From contig NZ_CP081903.1 of NCBI RefSeq assembly GCF_020091405.1, forward strand, positions 1,364,001-1,428,000: a stretch of DNA of 64,000 nt, given 5' to 3'. This DNA comes from Bacteroides cellulosilyticus. Its GTDB lineage: Bacteria > Bacteroidota > Bacteroidia > Bacteroidales > Bacteroidaceae. The notes beneath the pieces were generated by a model that saw only the letters and a program-made list of their open reading frames with translations, was not told the origin of the DNA and ran no database searches. This document shows positions 28,000 through 37,364 of this stretch, piece after piece. Both the position numbers and the translations under genes were made by a program. Within the stretch, counting starts at the first letter, position 1. Each line of letters begins with the position of its first letter.

Positions 28000-30900
28000 T
28001 TATAAGGTAATGTCTACACCAAACGTCCAAATGCGTGGAGTAATGGCCTTAGTCAAGGGATCGGAAGTTCTCCATTTAGAGATAACGAATGCATTATCCA
28101 CATTAATGCTGAATCTTAGATTATCAATCATAAACTTGTTGATCAACTTCTTCGGGAATGTATAAGACAATGCCATATTCTGCATTCTTACGTAATTTCT
28201 CTTTTCGTAAATGTTCACACCCGGACTGTCGATGTTTGCACCCAGACGAGCATACTTGCTATTCGGATTCCATGGTGTCCAATACTCGGTCCAAACAGAG
28301 TTTGAAGTATTGTAGAAACGGTTAGTTTCGTTTCTCGGCAGGTTATCAATATCCATCCAACCGAATTCCCCACGCAGCACAAAAGAGAAATTGATGCATT
28401 TGAACAAATTCAGGTCACTGCTCAACGTCATACGATGCTTCGGAGTTTTTGTACCCAACCAAAGCTTATCATCATCATTGATCTTACCATCATTATTAAC
28501 ATCCAGCAATCTCGGGTCACCCGGCTGCTTGCCATATTTTGCAGCTTCCAATTCTTCACCCAGTTGCCATACACCAATCCACTTATAATCATAGATTTCA
28601 TCAATAGCGTGTCCGATATACCAACCGTTCTGTACATCATCGTCTTCACGCTGACCGATAACGTTACCATCTGCATCCAGCACATCAATCATATCACCAT
28701 ACAAGTGCTTGATTTCGTTCTTATTAGTAGAATAAGTAAAGGTGGTATTCCAACGTACATTAGAAGTATTGATATTTACACTTGACAAAGTCAACTCAGC
28801 ACCCTGGTTAGCAAGCTCTCCTAAGTTAGAAGCAATTTTACCGTATCCTGAGATTTCAGGCATAGCACGGTCCATCAACAAATCGTTCGTTTTGTTCTTA
28901 TAAAGTTCTACAGAACCGCTCAGTCTGTTTTTGAACAATCCAAAGTCAACACCGAAGTTGAATCCGGTAGTAGTTTCCCATTTCAAATCTCTGTTAGCCA
29001 AACTTGAAGGATATACACCTTTATAGTTTACCCCATTCTGAATAACGTTGGTAATAGTTAATCTTGAGAAGGCAGCATAACGACCGATGTCACGGTTACC
29101 GGTTTGTCCCCAGGAAAGACGCAGCTTCAGGTTGTTAATCCATTCAACATCTTTCAAGAATTTTTCTTCTGAAATACGCCATCCGGCAGCAACTGTAGAG
29201 AATACACCGAAAGGATTATTCTGTCCGAAAGCTGAGAAACCGTCACGACGTACAGAACCTGTCAGCAAATAACGATCCATCAAAGAGTAATTCAAGCGCC
29301 ACAACAAACCATTACCAGTCTGCATTTCGTCATTTGCACTGACAGTAGGAGTTATACCGGCCTGAATACCATGATAACTCAATGCGCCATTCGGCTGGAA
29401 ACCTTCATTGTTTCCTGTACTCTGCCAGTTCTGGTACTTTTCAGCAGTATATACGAAAGTGAAGTCAAAGTTATGAATTTTAGCAAAGGTACGGTTCCAT
29501 TTCAACATGTTATCAATGCTCCATTCATAGTCTGAATAGTCCACACGTTTTGCTTTACCACCTGCTACTACACCCGGTTTGATATCAGAATCAAAATAGT
29601 AATCCTTTCTCCAGCCATAACGCACATTGAAAGTTGTCTGCCAGGTAAATCCGAAAGGAAGAGTTAGCTTACCATAAACGCTAGAATTAAAGGTCTGCGT
29701 TCTGTAATATTTATCATCCACCGAACGATTCAATAACGGATTGGCAATACGGTTGTCATCCCAAGGTCTAACCTTGATGCTTCCATCAGCCTCATAAACG
29801 TCTCCAAAGGGACTGGCTGCCTTAGCTGCACCCGTATCTGCCTTAATATCATCCGAGCCTTTATGAACGAACTGCGCATTCAAACCAATATTCAACCATT
29901 TCGTAATCTCAGTATCCAAATTCACACGTGATCTTGAAGCACGGAATTGATCACCTACTACAATACCATCATTATTAGTGTAACCTAACGACACATAATA
30001 GTTGGTTCTTGCCGTCTTACCGGAAACAGAGGCACTGTAATCCTGTCTCAAACCATTCTGATAGACGAGATCCATCCAGTCAACGAATTTACCGGCTTTA
30101 TAGTTGTTAACCTCAATAGGATTGAATTCCAGTCGTTGCATCCAGGTTTCAATATAATCACCAGAGAAAGAGCTGTCATAGCCTGCCCATTGTTCACGAG
30201 AAACGCCATCGGGCAGATTGTCGGGATTATCATAATAACCCAAGCCATGCTGTTGTTCACCCGGCTTAAAGTAATCGATTGTTTTGAAGTAATCAACACG
30301 CCTCTGCATATACTGTTCAGCAGTAGGCATCTCCGGCATAAAAGTAGCTTGTGAAACACCTATTTTTGTACTTACGTTGATAATAGGTTTCTCAGAAGAA
30401 CCTCTCTTGGTATTGATAAGAATGACACCTGCCGATCCTTTCGAACCGTAGATAGCAGTAGAGCTGGCATCCTTCAGGATATCCATACTTTCAATGTCAT
30501 TCGGATTAATATCATCAATATTACCATAGAATACCACACCATCCAAAACAATCAAAGGAGAAGTACTGGCCTTCAAGGATTGTTTACCACGAATCAAAAG
30601 TCCGGAGGCACCGCCACCTGCATCAGTAGAAGGAGTGATGTGCACACCGGGAACAGTACCCACCAGGAAGTCAAGAGCATTTGTTGCAGCCCTGTTCTTT
30701 GTCACTTCCTCACCAACGTGTGCCACAGCACCTGTTACATCCTTTCTCTTCATCGTACCATAACCCACCACAACAACTTCATCCAGCAACTTAGAATCTT
30801 CCACTAATGTAACATTCAGAGTTCTTGCGTTGGCATCAATCGTTTTTTCTACCGTTTGATAACCAATGAATGAGAATACTAAAATAGATTTTTGTGCAGG

Positions 30901-31122
30901 AACGTTCAATGAATACTTACCATCTAAATCGGTAATAGTACCCAAAGCAGCATTACCCTTTACAGTAACGTTTACACCGATTACTGTTTCGCCCGTGGCA
31001 TCTTTAACGACACCCGTAACGATTCTGCCCGATTGGGCTTGAGCATAAATTGTAGAAATGAGGAGGAGGAGTAACATCCTAACCCTTGCATCAGAAAAGA
31101 ATCTTAAAATCTTCTGCTTCAT
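28000..31122 (-). CDS. susC: SusC/RagA TonB-dependent transporter (PUL 2, pair A)
   Basis: A 1040-residue outer-membrane importer. The signal peptide ends at IYAQA. The CarboxypepD_reg-like domain covers about 35-110 (GRIVTGVVKDATGETVIGVN), followed by the TonB box DEVVVVGYGTMKRKDVTGAV and a plug with SAGVILINTKRG. The barrel ends in WTFGVDITL. It is the first gene of the operon and is preceded by a perfect -7 box with a diverged PUL 2 operator at 31173-31237. Confidence 0.95.
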   Translation of the reverse strand: MKQKILRFFSDARVRMLLLLLISTIYAQAQSGRIVTGVVKDATGETVIGVNVTVKGNAALGTITDLDGKYSLNVPAQKSILVFSFIGYQTVEKTIDANARTLNVTLVEDSKLLDEVVVVGYGTMKRKDVTGAVAHVGEEVTKNRAATNALDFLVGTVPGVHITPSTDAGGGASGLLIRGKQSLKASTSPLIVLDGVVFYGNIDDINPNDIESMDILKDASSTAIYGSKGSAGVILINTKRGSSEKPIINVSTKIGVSQATFMPEMPTAEQYMQRRVDYFKTIDYFKPGEQQHGLGYYDNPDNLPDGVSREQWAGYDSSFSGDYIETWMQRLEFNPIEVNNYKAGKFVDWMDLVYQNGLRQDYSASVSGKTARTNYYVSLGYTNNDGIVVGDQFRASRSRVNLDTEITKWLNIGLNAQFVHKGSDDIKADTGAAKAASPFGDVYEADGSIKVRPWDDNRIANPLLNRSVDDKYYRTQTFNSSVYGKLTLPFGFTWQTTFNVRYGWRKDYYFDSDIKPGVVAGGKAKRVDYSDYEWSIDNMLKWNRTFAKIHNFDFTFVYTAEKYQNWQSTGNNEGFQPNGALSYHGIQAGITPTVSANDEMQTGNGLLWRLNYSLMDRYLLTGSVRRDGFSAFGQNNPFGVFSTVAAGWRISEEKFLKDVEWINNLKLRLSWGQTGNRDIGRYAAFSRLTITNVIQNGVNYKGVYPSSLANRDLKWETTTGFNFGVDFGLFKNRLSGSVELYKNKTNDLLMDRAMPEISGYGKIASNLGELANQGAELTLSSVNINTSNVRWNTTFTYSTNKNEIKHLYGDMIDVLDADGNVIGQREDDDVQNGWYIGHAIDEIYDYKWIGVWQLGEELEAAKYGKQPGDPRLLDVNNDGKINDDDKLWLGTKTPKHRMTLSSDLNLFKCINFSFVLRGEFGWMDIDNLPRNETNRFYNTSNSVWTEYWTPWNPNSKYARLGANIDSPGVNIYEKRNYVRMQNMALSYTFPKKLINKFMIDNLRFSINVDNAFVISKWRTSDPLTKAITPRIWTFGVDITL

Positions 31123-31172
31123 AATATTAAATTTTAAAAAATTGTAAAGACTTACTTAGCTTTAAAGCAAGA

Positions 31173-31237
31173 CAAAAGTAGAGATTTGATTGAATAACAG
31201 ATGATACTGTAATCCCTAAAAAGAGAAAAAATGTCCC
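31173..31237 (-). promoter_or_regulatory. Promoter and diverged PUL 2 operator for the pair A operon
   Basis: The -7 box reads TACTTTTG (plus-strand CAAAAGTA, 31173-31180). After exactly 35 bp lies CTAAAAAGAGAA (31216-31227), 9 of 12 to CAATAAATAGAA, then AAAA and TGTCCC (31232-31237), a close match to the second half-site. Confidence 0.65.
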
Positions 31238-31403
31238 ATTTTACCCGTCAGGAGCATCCAAAACTGTGATAGACACAAAATTTTCAATAATGAGACGAAT
31301 ATATTATTCCACTTATTACTTAGAGATAGCACTACGAACCTATTGACAAACTTTCACACCATAAAAAAGAGCAAAAGAAATATTATTTCAAGAAGATAAT
31401 ACA

Positions 31404-31438
31404 AGATGCCCATTTCACATTCTATGAAATGGGCATCT
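31404..31438 (-). terminator. 14-bp hairpin downstream of the GH63-like gene
   Basis: AGATGCCCATTTCA (31404-31417) pairs perfectly with TGAAATGGGCATCT (31425-31438) across a 7-nt loop, 58 bp after the GH63-like stop. The U-tract on the minus strand is weak (TGTATTATCTTCTT). Confidence 0.65.
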
Positions 31439-31495
31439 CATCCCCCAATATAGGCTGATAATGAATATGAAAGAAAATAATGTTATCAAAAACTC

Positions 31496-34249
31496 TCAAT
31501 CAAGAGCTTGGATTACAAGCTTTCCCGCCTTATTTGTAGCCGGCAGAGTAATTTCCAACATTCCTGCATGGGCAGGTCTATACTGAACTGGTTTTCCGTT
31601 GAAGAATACTTCATATTGATGTCCTGCATCCATACAGACAATCATACAACGCTCATGAGGTGTTGTCGAATCATCAAAAGAGAGTTCAGCCTTATATGCG
31701 GAATGATTCTCATTAAAATCACTCTTCGTAATCCATACCTCAAAACCAGTGGAAACTTTACCCGGCCTATAGTATGCTGCAAACCAATTTAATATAGGAG
31801 ATGAAAGCCCCGAAAACTGGTGCCACCCTGCTCCTCTCCCCGACGAAATGATGAAATGCTCGAATGTGAAATAACTTTCTTCACACTCCTTCTCCCAATT
31901 ATCCAGAGCTGTATGTGCCACTCGGTAAGCCTCTTCCCCTTTACCCAAATCTAAAAGAGCCTTCCACATCATCCACTGATGGGGAAACCAGACAGCACCG
32001 TTCCAATATCCATCTTCTTTATAATAAGGAGCAGACTGATCGACCGTTGAAAGCCCGACTTTAGTCCACAGTTCGTCAGGAGAAAACAAATGTTCCATCA
32101 ACCGGTCCACCTGAGCGGAAGAACAGATACCTGCTGCCAAAGGGGTAACCCCATCCAGTCCTTTATTGAAATTAGACCGATCCTTATACCGGAAAATATC
32201 TTTCGCATTTCCCAGAGAATCATGGACTACATATCCGAAGTATCCGCTTTCTTCATCCCAAGAGTAAGTTTGCAGGGCGTACGACAAGAGTTTGATGATC
32301 CGTTCATACTCCTTCACATCCTTTTTCAGCCCCAGTCCCTTCGCTGCCAGGCGCAGAATCTTCGCCGCCCGCAGATAATAAGCAGAGGTAACCACAGGAG
32401 TCACCGATTGATACTGCGATTTATTACCACGTAATGCATGTTGAGGCGGATAATCGTCCCATCCACCGGAATTATAGAAATAATCCCATGTACGAAGCAG
32501 ACCGGAACCTGCCATTCGGGTAGGTGAATACGGATCAGCTCCGACCATAAAATCAAAATATTGTTTCAGCCTGGGATATAAGAATCTCAGCGCTTCCTGT
32601 GACAGGCTGTTATTCCACAAATCAGCATAAGCATACATCTGAATGGGTAACGGGGTACCGTGATGTATGAAAGCCGATTCACTCCCCACCGGAGTTGTAT
32701 AAGCCTTGATACATTCGAAAGCCTTGACCGGGTCCACATCAATCAGTCCCAACGCAATGAAACCGGAGTCCCAGGTATAAAGGCTGTTCCAATTCTTACC
32801 CGGCGTAAAATGTCTGATGTATTCCTTCTGTGTATAAACCGGATATACGATATTCGACAAGAGTGAGGCTTGCAGCAGGCGATTTCCCAGAAGATACTTC
32901 TCTCCGCCTGGCAGCACCTGGTCTTCAGGCTTCGCTTTTTCCGCTGAACTGATCCGTGCAACCAGTTTATCCGCTGTCGAATGGAAATCCAGCAATTCCT
33001 GCTTCACCTGTTCTTTATTCCCACTGCACACCAGCATGTAAATGGTCTGTTCCGAATCAGGTTTCAGCACGATAGGACGCAAAAAAGCATTGGCATAATG
33101 CCAGTTCCTGTCCCCAATCAGCCTTGAAGATACATGTTCATGCACCCTTCTACGGAAGAAAGACTCCAATTCACCGTTCAGTATCTCCCTGACTTCCGAA
33201 TGTTGGTAGTTCCACGCCACGCCATAATAGTTGCTACAACCCTTATATTTCAAGATAAAATCCTTTTGGGTTTCTCCCACCTCCATTACAGGGGTGAAAG
33301 GAATCGGTGCGCGGACTACATTCACATTGTTTATATCGTTAGCATCCCCTATAAAGAACCCATCCAGACTAATTGCAACAGTACTGCCCGAAACAAGTTC
33401 CAGTTTATATCCTCCTACCTTCTTTCCATGATAAGGAACTGACAAGAAAGAGAATTCCCCCGTACCTTCCAACTCTACAGACTGTTCCACCAGCCCTTTC
33501 AGATGCAGCACGGCACTCTCTCCTTTCTTCATCTTAAACCGGAGACCTATCGCCCCGTCTTCCTGCCCCGGAAGGATGTTTACCAGATAACTCAACCTGT
33601 CACCTCTATTCCTGCCGAACCCTCTTCCCAATATGGAACCGTCGAGTGACGAAGTACTACGCTCCTCATTCCGTTGCCATCCGTCATACACCAATCTGTA
33701 TTGAGGGGATTTACTGGCAGGTTCATTCTCAATATAGTCAATGGCATTATACCATTGCAGACCGGCTGTATCCGAAACCGCTACCTGCGGATATGTCTCA
33801 GGATAATCTATATACGCCATCTGATTCAAGACCAGATTTTGGGGCATACTCGTATTGTTAACACAACGTATCCCGACCAGTGTACGGTTATCATCCAATA
33901 TATGATAGGTAACATCCGTATAAACCCGGTCTTTCCACTCCAGTTCATAGCGATAAGTGATGCGGGTCATCTCCGGATTTATTTCCCACGGATAGTAGGA
34001 TGATTCGAACAGGACATGCGGCACCAACTGGCGGTTCCGGTAATACCCGGGCATCACCGAAAAGTCAAAACGTATCCCTTTACGCATATCAGGTATGTGC
34101 GAGATGCCGGCATAACGTTTCGAGTAAGGCCCCCATGCATGCAATGACGCTATATCATGGCTATTGCCCGAAAAAGGCAAAGGAAAAACAGCTCCTGCAC
34201 AGTAAAGAGCCAGAAATGCGGCCAGAAATGTCATCAAGTATCGTTTCAT
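31496..34249 (-). CDS. GH63-like secreted (alpha/alpha)6-barrel glycosidase
   Basis: A 917-residue secreted enzyme. The signal peptide ends at YCAGA (about 20). Residues 21-440 look like a beta-sandwich region. The barrel carries NWNSLYTWDSGFIALGL (Asp494), GYWNGAVWFPHQWMMWKALL (about 745) and SYFTFEHFIISSGRGAGW (about 795), a pattern close to GH63 and related glucosidases or mannosylglycerate-type hydrolases. The Asp of WDSGF and the Glu of FTFEHF are the probable catalytic pair. A further beta-domain closes the protein. GH37, GH15 or an unclassified clan GH-G member are alternatives. It lies 299 bp downstream of GH31 with an array of 22-bp repeats between, and no TAnnTTTG box of its own was found, so read-through from GH31 is likely. 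Confidence 0.7.
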   Translation of the reverse strand: MKRYLMTFLAAFLALYCAGAVFPLPFSGNSHDIASLHAWGPYSKRYAGISHIPDMRKGIRFDFSVMPGYYRNRQLVPHVLFESSYYPWEINPEMTRITYRYELEWKDRVYTDVTYHILDDNRTLVGIRCVNNTSMPQNLVLNQMAYIDYPETYPQVAVSDTAGLQWYNAIDYIENEPASKSPQYRLVYDGWQRNEERSTSSLDGSILGRGFGRNRGDRLSYLVNILPGQEDGAIGLRFKMKKGESAVLHLKGLVEQSVELEGTGEFSFLSVPYHGKKVGGYKLELVSGSTVAISLDGFFIGDANDINNVNVVRAPIPFTPVMEVGETQKDFILKYKGCSNYYGVAWNYQHSEVREILNGELESFFRRRVHEHVSSRLIGDRNWHYANAFLRPIVLKPDSEQTIYMLVCSGNKEQVKQELLDFHSTADKLVARISSAEKAKPEDQVLPGGEKYLLGNRLLQASLLSNIVYPVYTQKEYIRHFTPGKNWNSLYTWDSGFIALGLIDVDPVKAFECIKAYTTPVGSESAFIHHGTPLPIQMYAYADLWNNSLSQEALRFLYPRLKQYFDFMVGADPYSPTRMAGSGLLRTWDYFYNSGGWDDYPPQHALRGNKSQYQSVTPVVTSAYYLRAAKILRLAAKGLGLKKDVKEYERIIKLLSYALQTYSWDEESGYFGYVVHDSLGNAKDIFRYKDRSNFNKGLDGVTPLAAGICSSAQVDRLMEHLFSPDELWTKVGLSTVDQSAPYYKEDGYWNGAVWFPHQWMMWKALLDLGKGEEAYRVAHTALDNWEKECEESYFTFEHFIISSGRGAGWHQFSGLSSPILNWFAAYYRPGKVSTGFEVWITKSDFNENHSAYKAELSFDDSTTPHERCMIVCMDAGHQYEVFFNGKPVQYRPAHAGMLEITLPATNKAGKLVIQALD

Positions 34250-34335
34250 CTATTACTATAGCTTTAGTATTCGGCACTATGTGCGCTTTCATCATTAATT
34301 TACAGAATCATTTACAGCAATCCTACGTTATGAAA

Positions 34336-34423
34336 CAGTCGTTACCTTAACCTATATCAGTCGTTACTTCATTGCCATTCACTCGTTACTTCATCCCTAT
34401 TCAGTCGTTACCTCATTATAGAG
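34336..34423. repeat. 22-bp tandem repeat array, four units, different sequence
   Basis: Units begin at 34336, 34358, 34380 and 34402. Each starts CASTCGTTACYT and ends in a more variable AT-rich half. The period equals that of the arrays at 21922 and 48801 but the sequence is unrelated. It lies between the GH31 stop and the GH63-like start. In the minus orientation the invariant core reads GTAACGASTG. Confidence 0.85.
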
Positions 34424-34548
34424 CATTTTTGCCTACTGTTAATCAAAGAGTTACAAAAGAAACAAAGAGTATTATCCGATTTCATAAATCCCAACAAACA
34501 AACCACTGATACCTCATTCAGTAACTCCTATTCCGGACATATCCGGAG

Positions 34549-37095
34549 TTACTTTTCACCCCAGCAAACGGATTGCAGGAACCATGTTGCCTGCTCGCTC
34601 TTCAAACCCTGCCGTTCCAATACTGAAGGCAATTCATGATAACTCTTCCAGAAATCAGCGATCAAAGCGGGCATTTCAGACGGAGCATACATCACAGCCT
34701 CATTCAAACTACCCATTCTACCGAACTCTTCTTTGAAGACAATATACGAATTACGATACTTCAGTTGTTCCATAGACCGGGCTACTCTTTTGGATGCCCC
34801 TAAAAGTCCGTTCATATCCACCTTCCCGGACGGATAAATGATCTTAATCACTTTTTCCTGGTTACAAGGCAATTCCGGCAAATCTACCAGCAATGCAAAG
34901 TCTTCAGCCGAATATCTGTATTCTGTCGGAACTCCATTTACCGTGACGGACTGGGGAAGCAGGGATGAAAGCACTTTCACCGTGAACGGACGGACAAGAG
35001 GCATTTCTTTATAGCCACCTTCGCGCTTGCCGATAACAATCGTTTGCTCATTACCACTACGGGCAGAAGTCAGCTTAGTCACGGCATACTCGGATGCATA
35101 ATTCTTATCATTTCCGTTATCTTCATACAAATTAAATGCCGTTGTACCGCTTCCACCGGGAAACACCGTCACCGCTATCTCTTCGTCATTACCGTTAAGG
35201 TTCATCACATTCTCCAGATACAAAGGAAGTATAGCACCCGCCTTTACATAAATTGGATATTCATCAATGGCGAAAGAGCGTTCTACAATCCGGTTACCTT
35301 CCAGTAAAGCTCCCGTATGCCATTCGTACCATTCTCCTTCCGGCAACCATACACGTACCTGTGCATAACCATCCTTGGCCGGAGTAGTGACCGGTGCAAC
35401 CAGAACGTCATCTCCAAACATATACTCATTGCCAAAGTCATAAGCTTCTTTGTTCTCCGGATAATCATAATACATCGGACGGCAAAGAGACAATCCGTCG
35501 TCATACCCCTTACGAGCCATGGTGTAGATATAAGGAGCCATCACATAGCGTTGGCGAATCGTTTCACGGATAATATCACAATATTCCTTGTCGAACACCC
35601 AGGGTTCTTTATTCAGCTTAGCCCCTTTCTGGGAGTGGGTACGCATAATCGGACTTAATGCTCCGAATTGTAACCAGCGGGTATACATTTCGGGATCTAT
35701 CTGGCTACCGATATGTCCGCCCAGATCATGACTCCAGTAACCGTACAACACGTTGGAAGCTGTAGAATTGAAATAGGGTTGGAAATCAAGTGACTTCCAT
35801 GAAATCACAGCATCACCCGAGAATCCGACCTGATAACGATGGTTTCCCAATCCTCCCCAGCGATGGTAGAGCATCGGACGTGTCTCCCGACGTTGCTCCA
35901 TATCGCTGAAAAATGCATAGTTAATCCACCAGGTATTACTCAGATTCTTCATCTTTGAATCGAACATTCCCTGCTGCCAGTCCAGCCACCAAAAGTCCAC
36001 TCCGTCTTTTTCCATCGGAGCCAGGATATTCTTGAACATATTCTTCATGAACTTCTTATCTGAATTTATCCAAGGGATCGTCTGCTTTGTAGCCGGGTCT
36101 ACACCCATGTCCTTAGCCATCTCCGGATATTTCTCTTCATAAGCGGCCACTCCGTCTGCCGGATGCAGGTTGAGTGTCACTTTCACGTTATTCTGTTTCA
36201 GGTATTTCAAGAAACCCTGAGGATTCGGAAATAAGTCCCTGTTCCAGGTCCAGCCGGTCCAGCCTCCCTTACCTTTCTCGGTATAATGCCAGTCCATATC
36301 CACCACTAACACGTCCAAAGGTATCTGATAAGTATGAAAATTATCGATCAGATTACGGAACTCTTTATCAGAATACAGCCAATAACGCGACCACCAATAG
36401 CCAAATGCGTAACGGGGAGGCAACGGCATCTTGCCGGCAAAAAGAGTATAGTCTTTCAAGGCCTGTTTATAGTCATGCCCGTAAGCCATGAAGTACCAGT
36501 CTTGCCCTTCATTAGCGGGGCGTTCCTTAGCCCAGTCCCAGTCTGGATCATTATCAAACAAAAGTCCGTGGGAATCGTCAATGAGCGACCAGCCATCGGT
36601 TGCCAACAAGCCGTCTTCCAGTTTCAGTTTATCCCCTTTCTTCGTATCAGACACCCAAGTTTGAGTCTGTGTATCGCCGTCCATCCCATCAAGAGTGCGA
36701 TATGTGCCTTTCAGATTGCCTTTCTGCTGCATTCCGGGCTTCCAGGTGAAGGGGAATACTCCCTTTACAGCTTCGATTATCAAATTATTGTTCGTAAACC
36801 GCCCACTGTCTTTTTTATAACGCATTTTCATCTTGGAGGTGGTTATTTCAATCCATGCCCCCCTTGTCTTCAGTTTGTAATCAACCTGCGGATATAAACG
36901 GTCTACTGCAATAAAAGACTTGTCGTCTACAAATTTTCCATCCGGAGCATACTCCAAACGGAGCGTTCCATCCGATATGACCGTAAACCGTACATTGTTA
37001 TCAGTATAAGCAATATTCTGCTGTTCACCCTGCGCTTGCAGTGACAACAGGACACCCTGCAAAATGCAAAGAATAAGTATCAACTTCTTCATCAT
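34549..37095 (-). CDS. GH31 alpha-glycosidase
   Basis: An 848-residue secreted family 31 enzyme; the family contains alpha-glucosidases, alpha-xylosidases and alpha-galactosidases. The signal peptide ends at LSLQA (about 21). The galactose-mutarotase-like N-domain spans about 25-220 and the catalytic barrel about 225-560. The nucleophile is Asp372 in FWWLDWQQG and the acid/base Asp428 in YQVGFSGDAV. The beta-domains that follow (DUF5110-like, about 570-740) precede an extra C-terminal helical tail of about 100 residues (LGASKRVARSMEQLKY onward) not needed for the fold. It has its own promoter with the best-conserved operator class (37173-37237). Confidence 0.92.
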   Translation of the reverse strand: MMKKLILILCILQGVLLSLQAQGEQQNIAYTDNNVRFTVISDGTLRLEYAPDGKFVDDKSFIAVDRLYPQVDYKLKTRGAWIEITTSKMKMRYKKDSGRFTNNNLIIEAVKGVFPFTWKPGMQQKGNLKGTYRTLDGMDGDTQTQTWVSDTKKGDKLKLEDGLLATDGWSLIDDSHGLLFDNDPDWDWAKERPANEGQDWYFMAYGHDYKQALKDYTLFAGKMPLPPRYAFGYWWSRYWLYSDKEFRNLIDNFHTYQIPLDVLVVDMDWHYTEKGKGGWTGWTWNRDLFPNPQGFLKYLKQNNVKVTLNLHPADGVAAYEEKYPEMAKDMGVDPATKQTIPWINSDKKFMKNMFKNILAPMEKDGVDFWWLDWQQGMFDSKMKNLSNTWWINYAFFSDMEQRRETRPMLYHRWGGLGNHRYQVGFSGDAVISWKSLDFQPYFNSTASNVLYGYWSHDLGGHIGSQIDPEMYTRWLQFGALSPIMRTHSQKGAKLNKEPWVFDKEYCDIIRETIRQRYVMAPYIYTMARKGYDDGLSLCRPMYYDYPENKEAYDFGNEYMFGDDVLVAPVTTPAKDGYAQVRVWLPEGEWYEWHTGALLEGNRIVERSFAIDEYPIYVKAGAILPLYLENVMNLNGNDEEIAVTVFPGGSGTTAFNLYEDNGNDKNYASEYAVTKLTSARSGNEQTIVIGKREGGYKEMPLVRPFTVKVLSSLLPQSVTVNGVPTEYRYSAEDFALLVDLPELPCNQEKVIKIIYPSGKVDMNGLLGASKRVARSMEQLKYRNSYIVFKEEFGRMGSLNEAVMYAPSEMPALIADFWKSYHELPSVLERQGLKSEQATWFLQSVCWGEK

Positions 37096-37172
37096 GGTAC
37101 TATTGATTTTAAATGGTTTCTGAATTCGATATCTCTTTACGTAACATTAGACTATATGTAATATAACGACAA

Positions 37173-37237
37173 CAAAAATAGGGAATTATATCAGCCTGAC
37201 ACCTTAAAAACGATTCAATAAATAGAAGATTCGTATC
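37173..37237 (-). promoter_or_regulatory. Promoter and PUL 2 operator for GH31
   Basis: The -7 box is TATTTTTG (plus-strand CAAAAATA, 37173-37180). Exactly 35 bp further upstream is a perfect CAATAAATAGAA (37216-37227), then GATT and CGTATC (37232-37237). No -33 TTTG is seen at normal spacing. Confidence 0.75.
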
Positions 37238-37245
37238 AAAACAAA

Positions 37246-37275
37246 AGATGTAGGATTCTAGCGAATCCTACATCT
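37246..37275 (-). terminator. Terminator of the GH105-to-GH115 operon
   Basis: AGATGTAGGATTC (37246-37258) pairs perfectly with GAATCCTACATCT (37263-37275) around a 4-nt loop. On the minus strand TTTGTTTTGATA follows. It lies 90 bp after the GH115 stop and just upstream of the GH31 operator. Confidence 0.78.
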
Positions 37276-37364
37276 CCCATTTAAGCAATTATACAACAAT
37301 GCTTCTTAAGAATTTTCAGCTATTCAAGCAAGGAAGCAATTCTATTCACCGTTCACAATGGCTT

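Larger units (their letters stand above)
31123..31495. other. Intergenic region before PUL 2 pair A
   Basis: It holds the promoter/operator at 31173-31237 and the hairpin at 31404-31438. Nothing else is recognisable. Confidence 0.6.
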
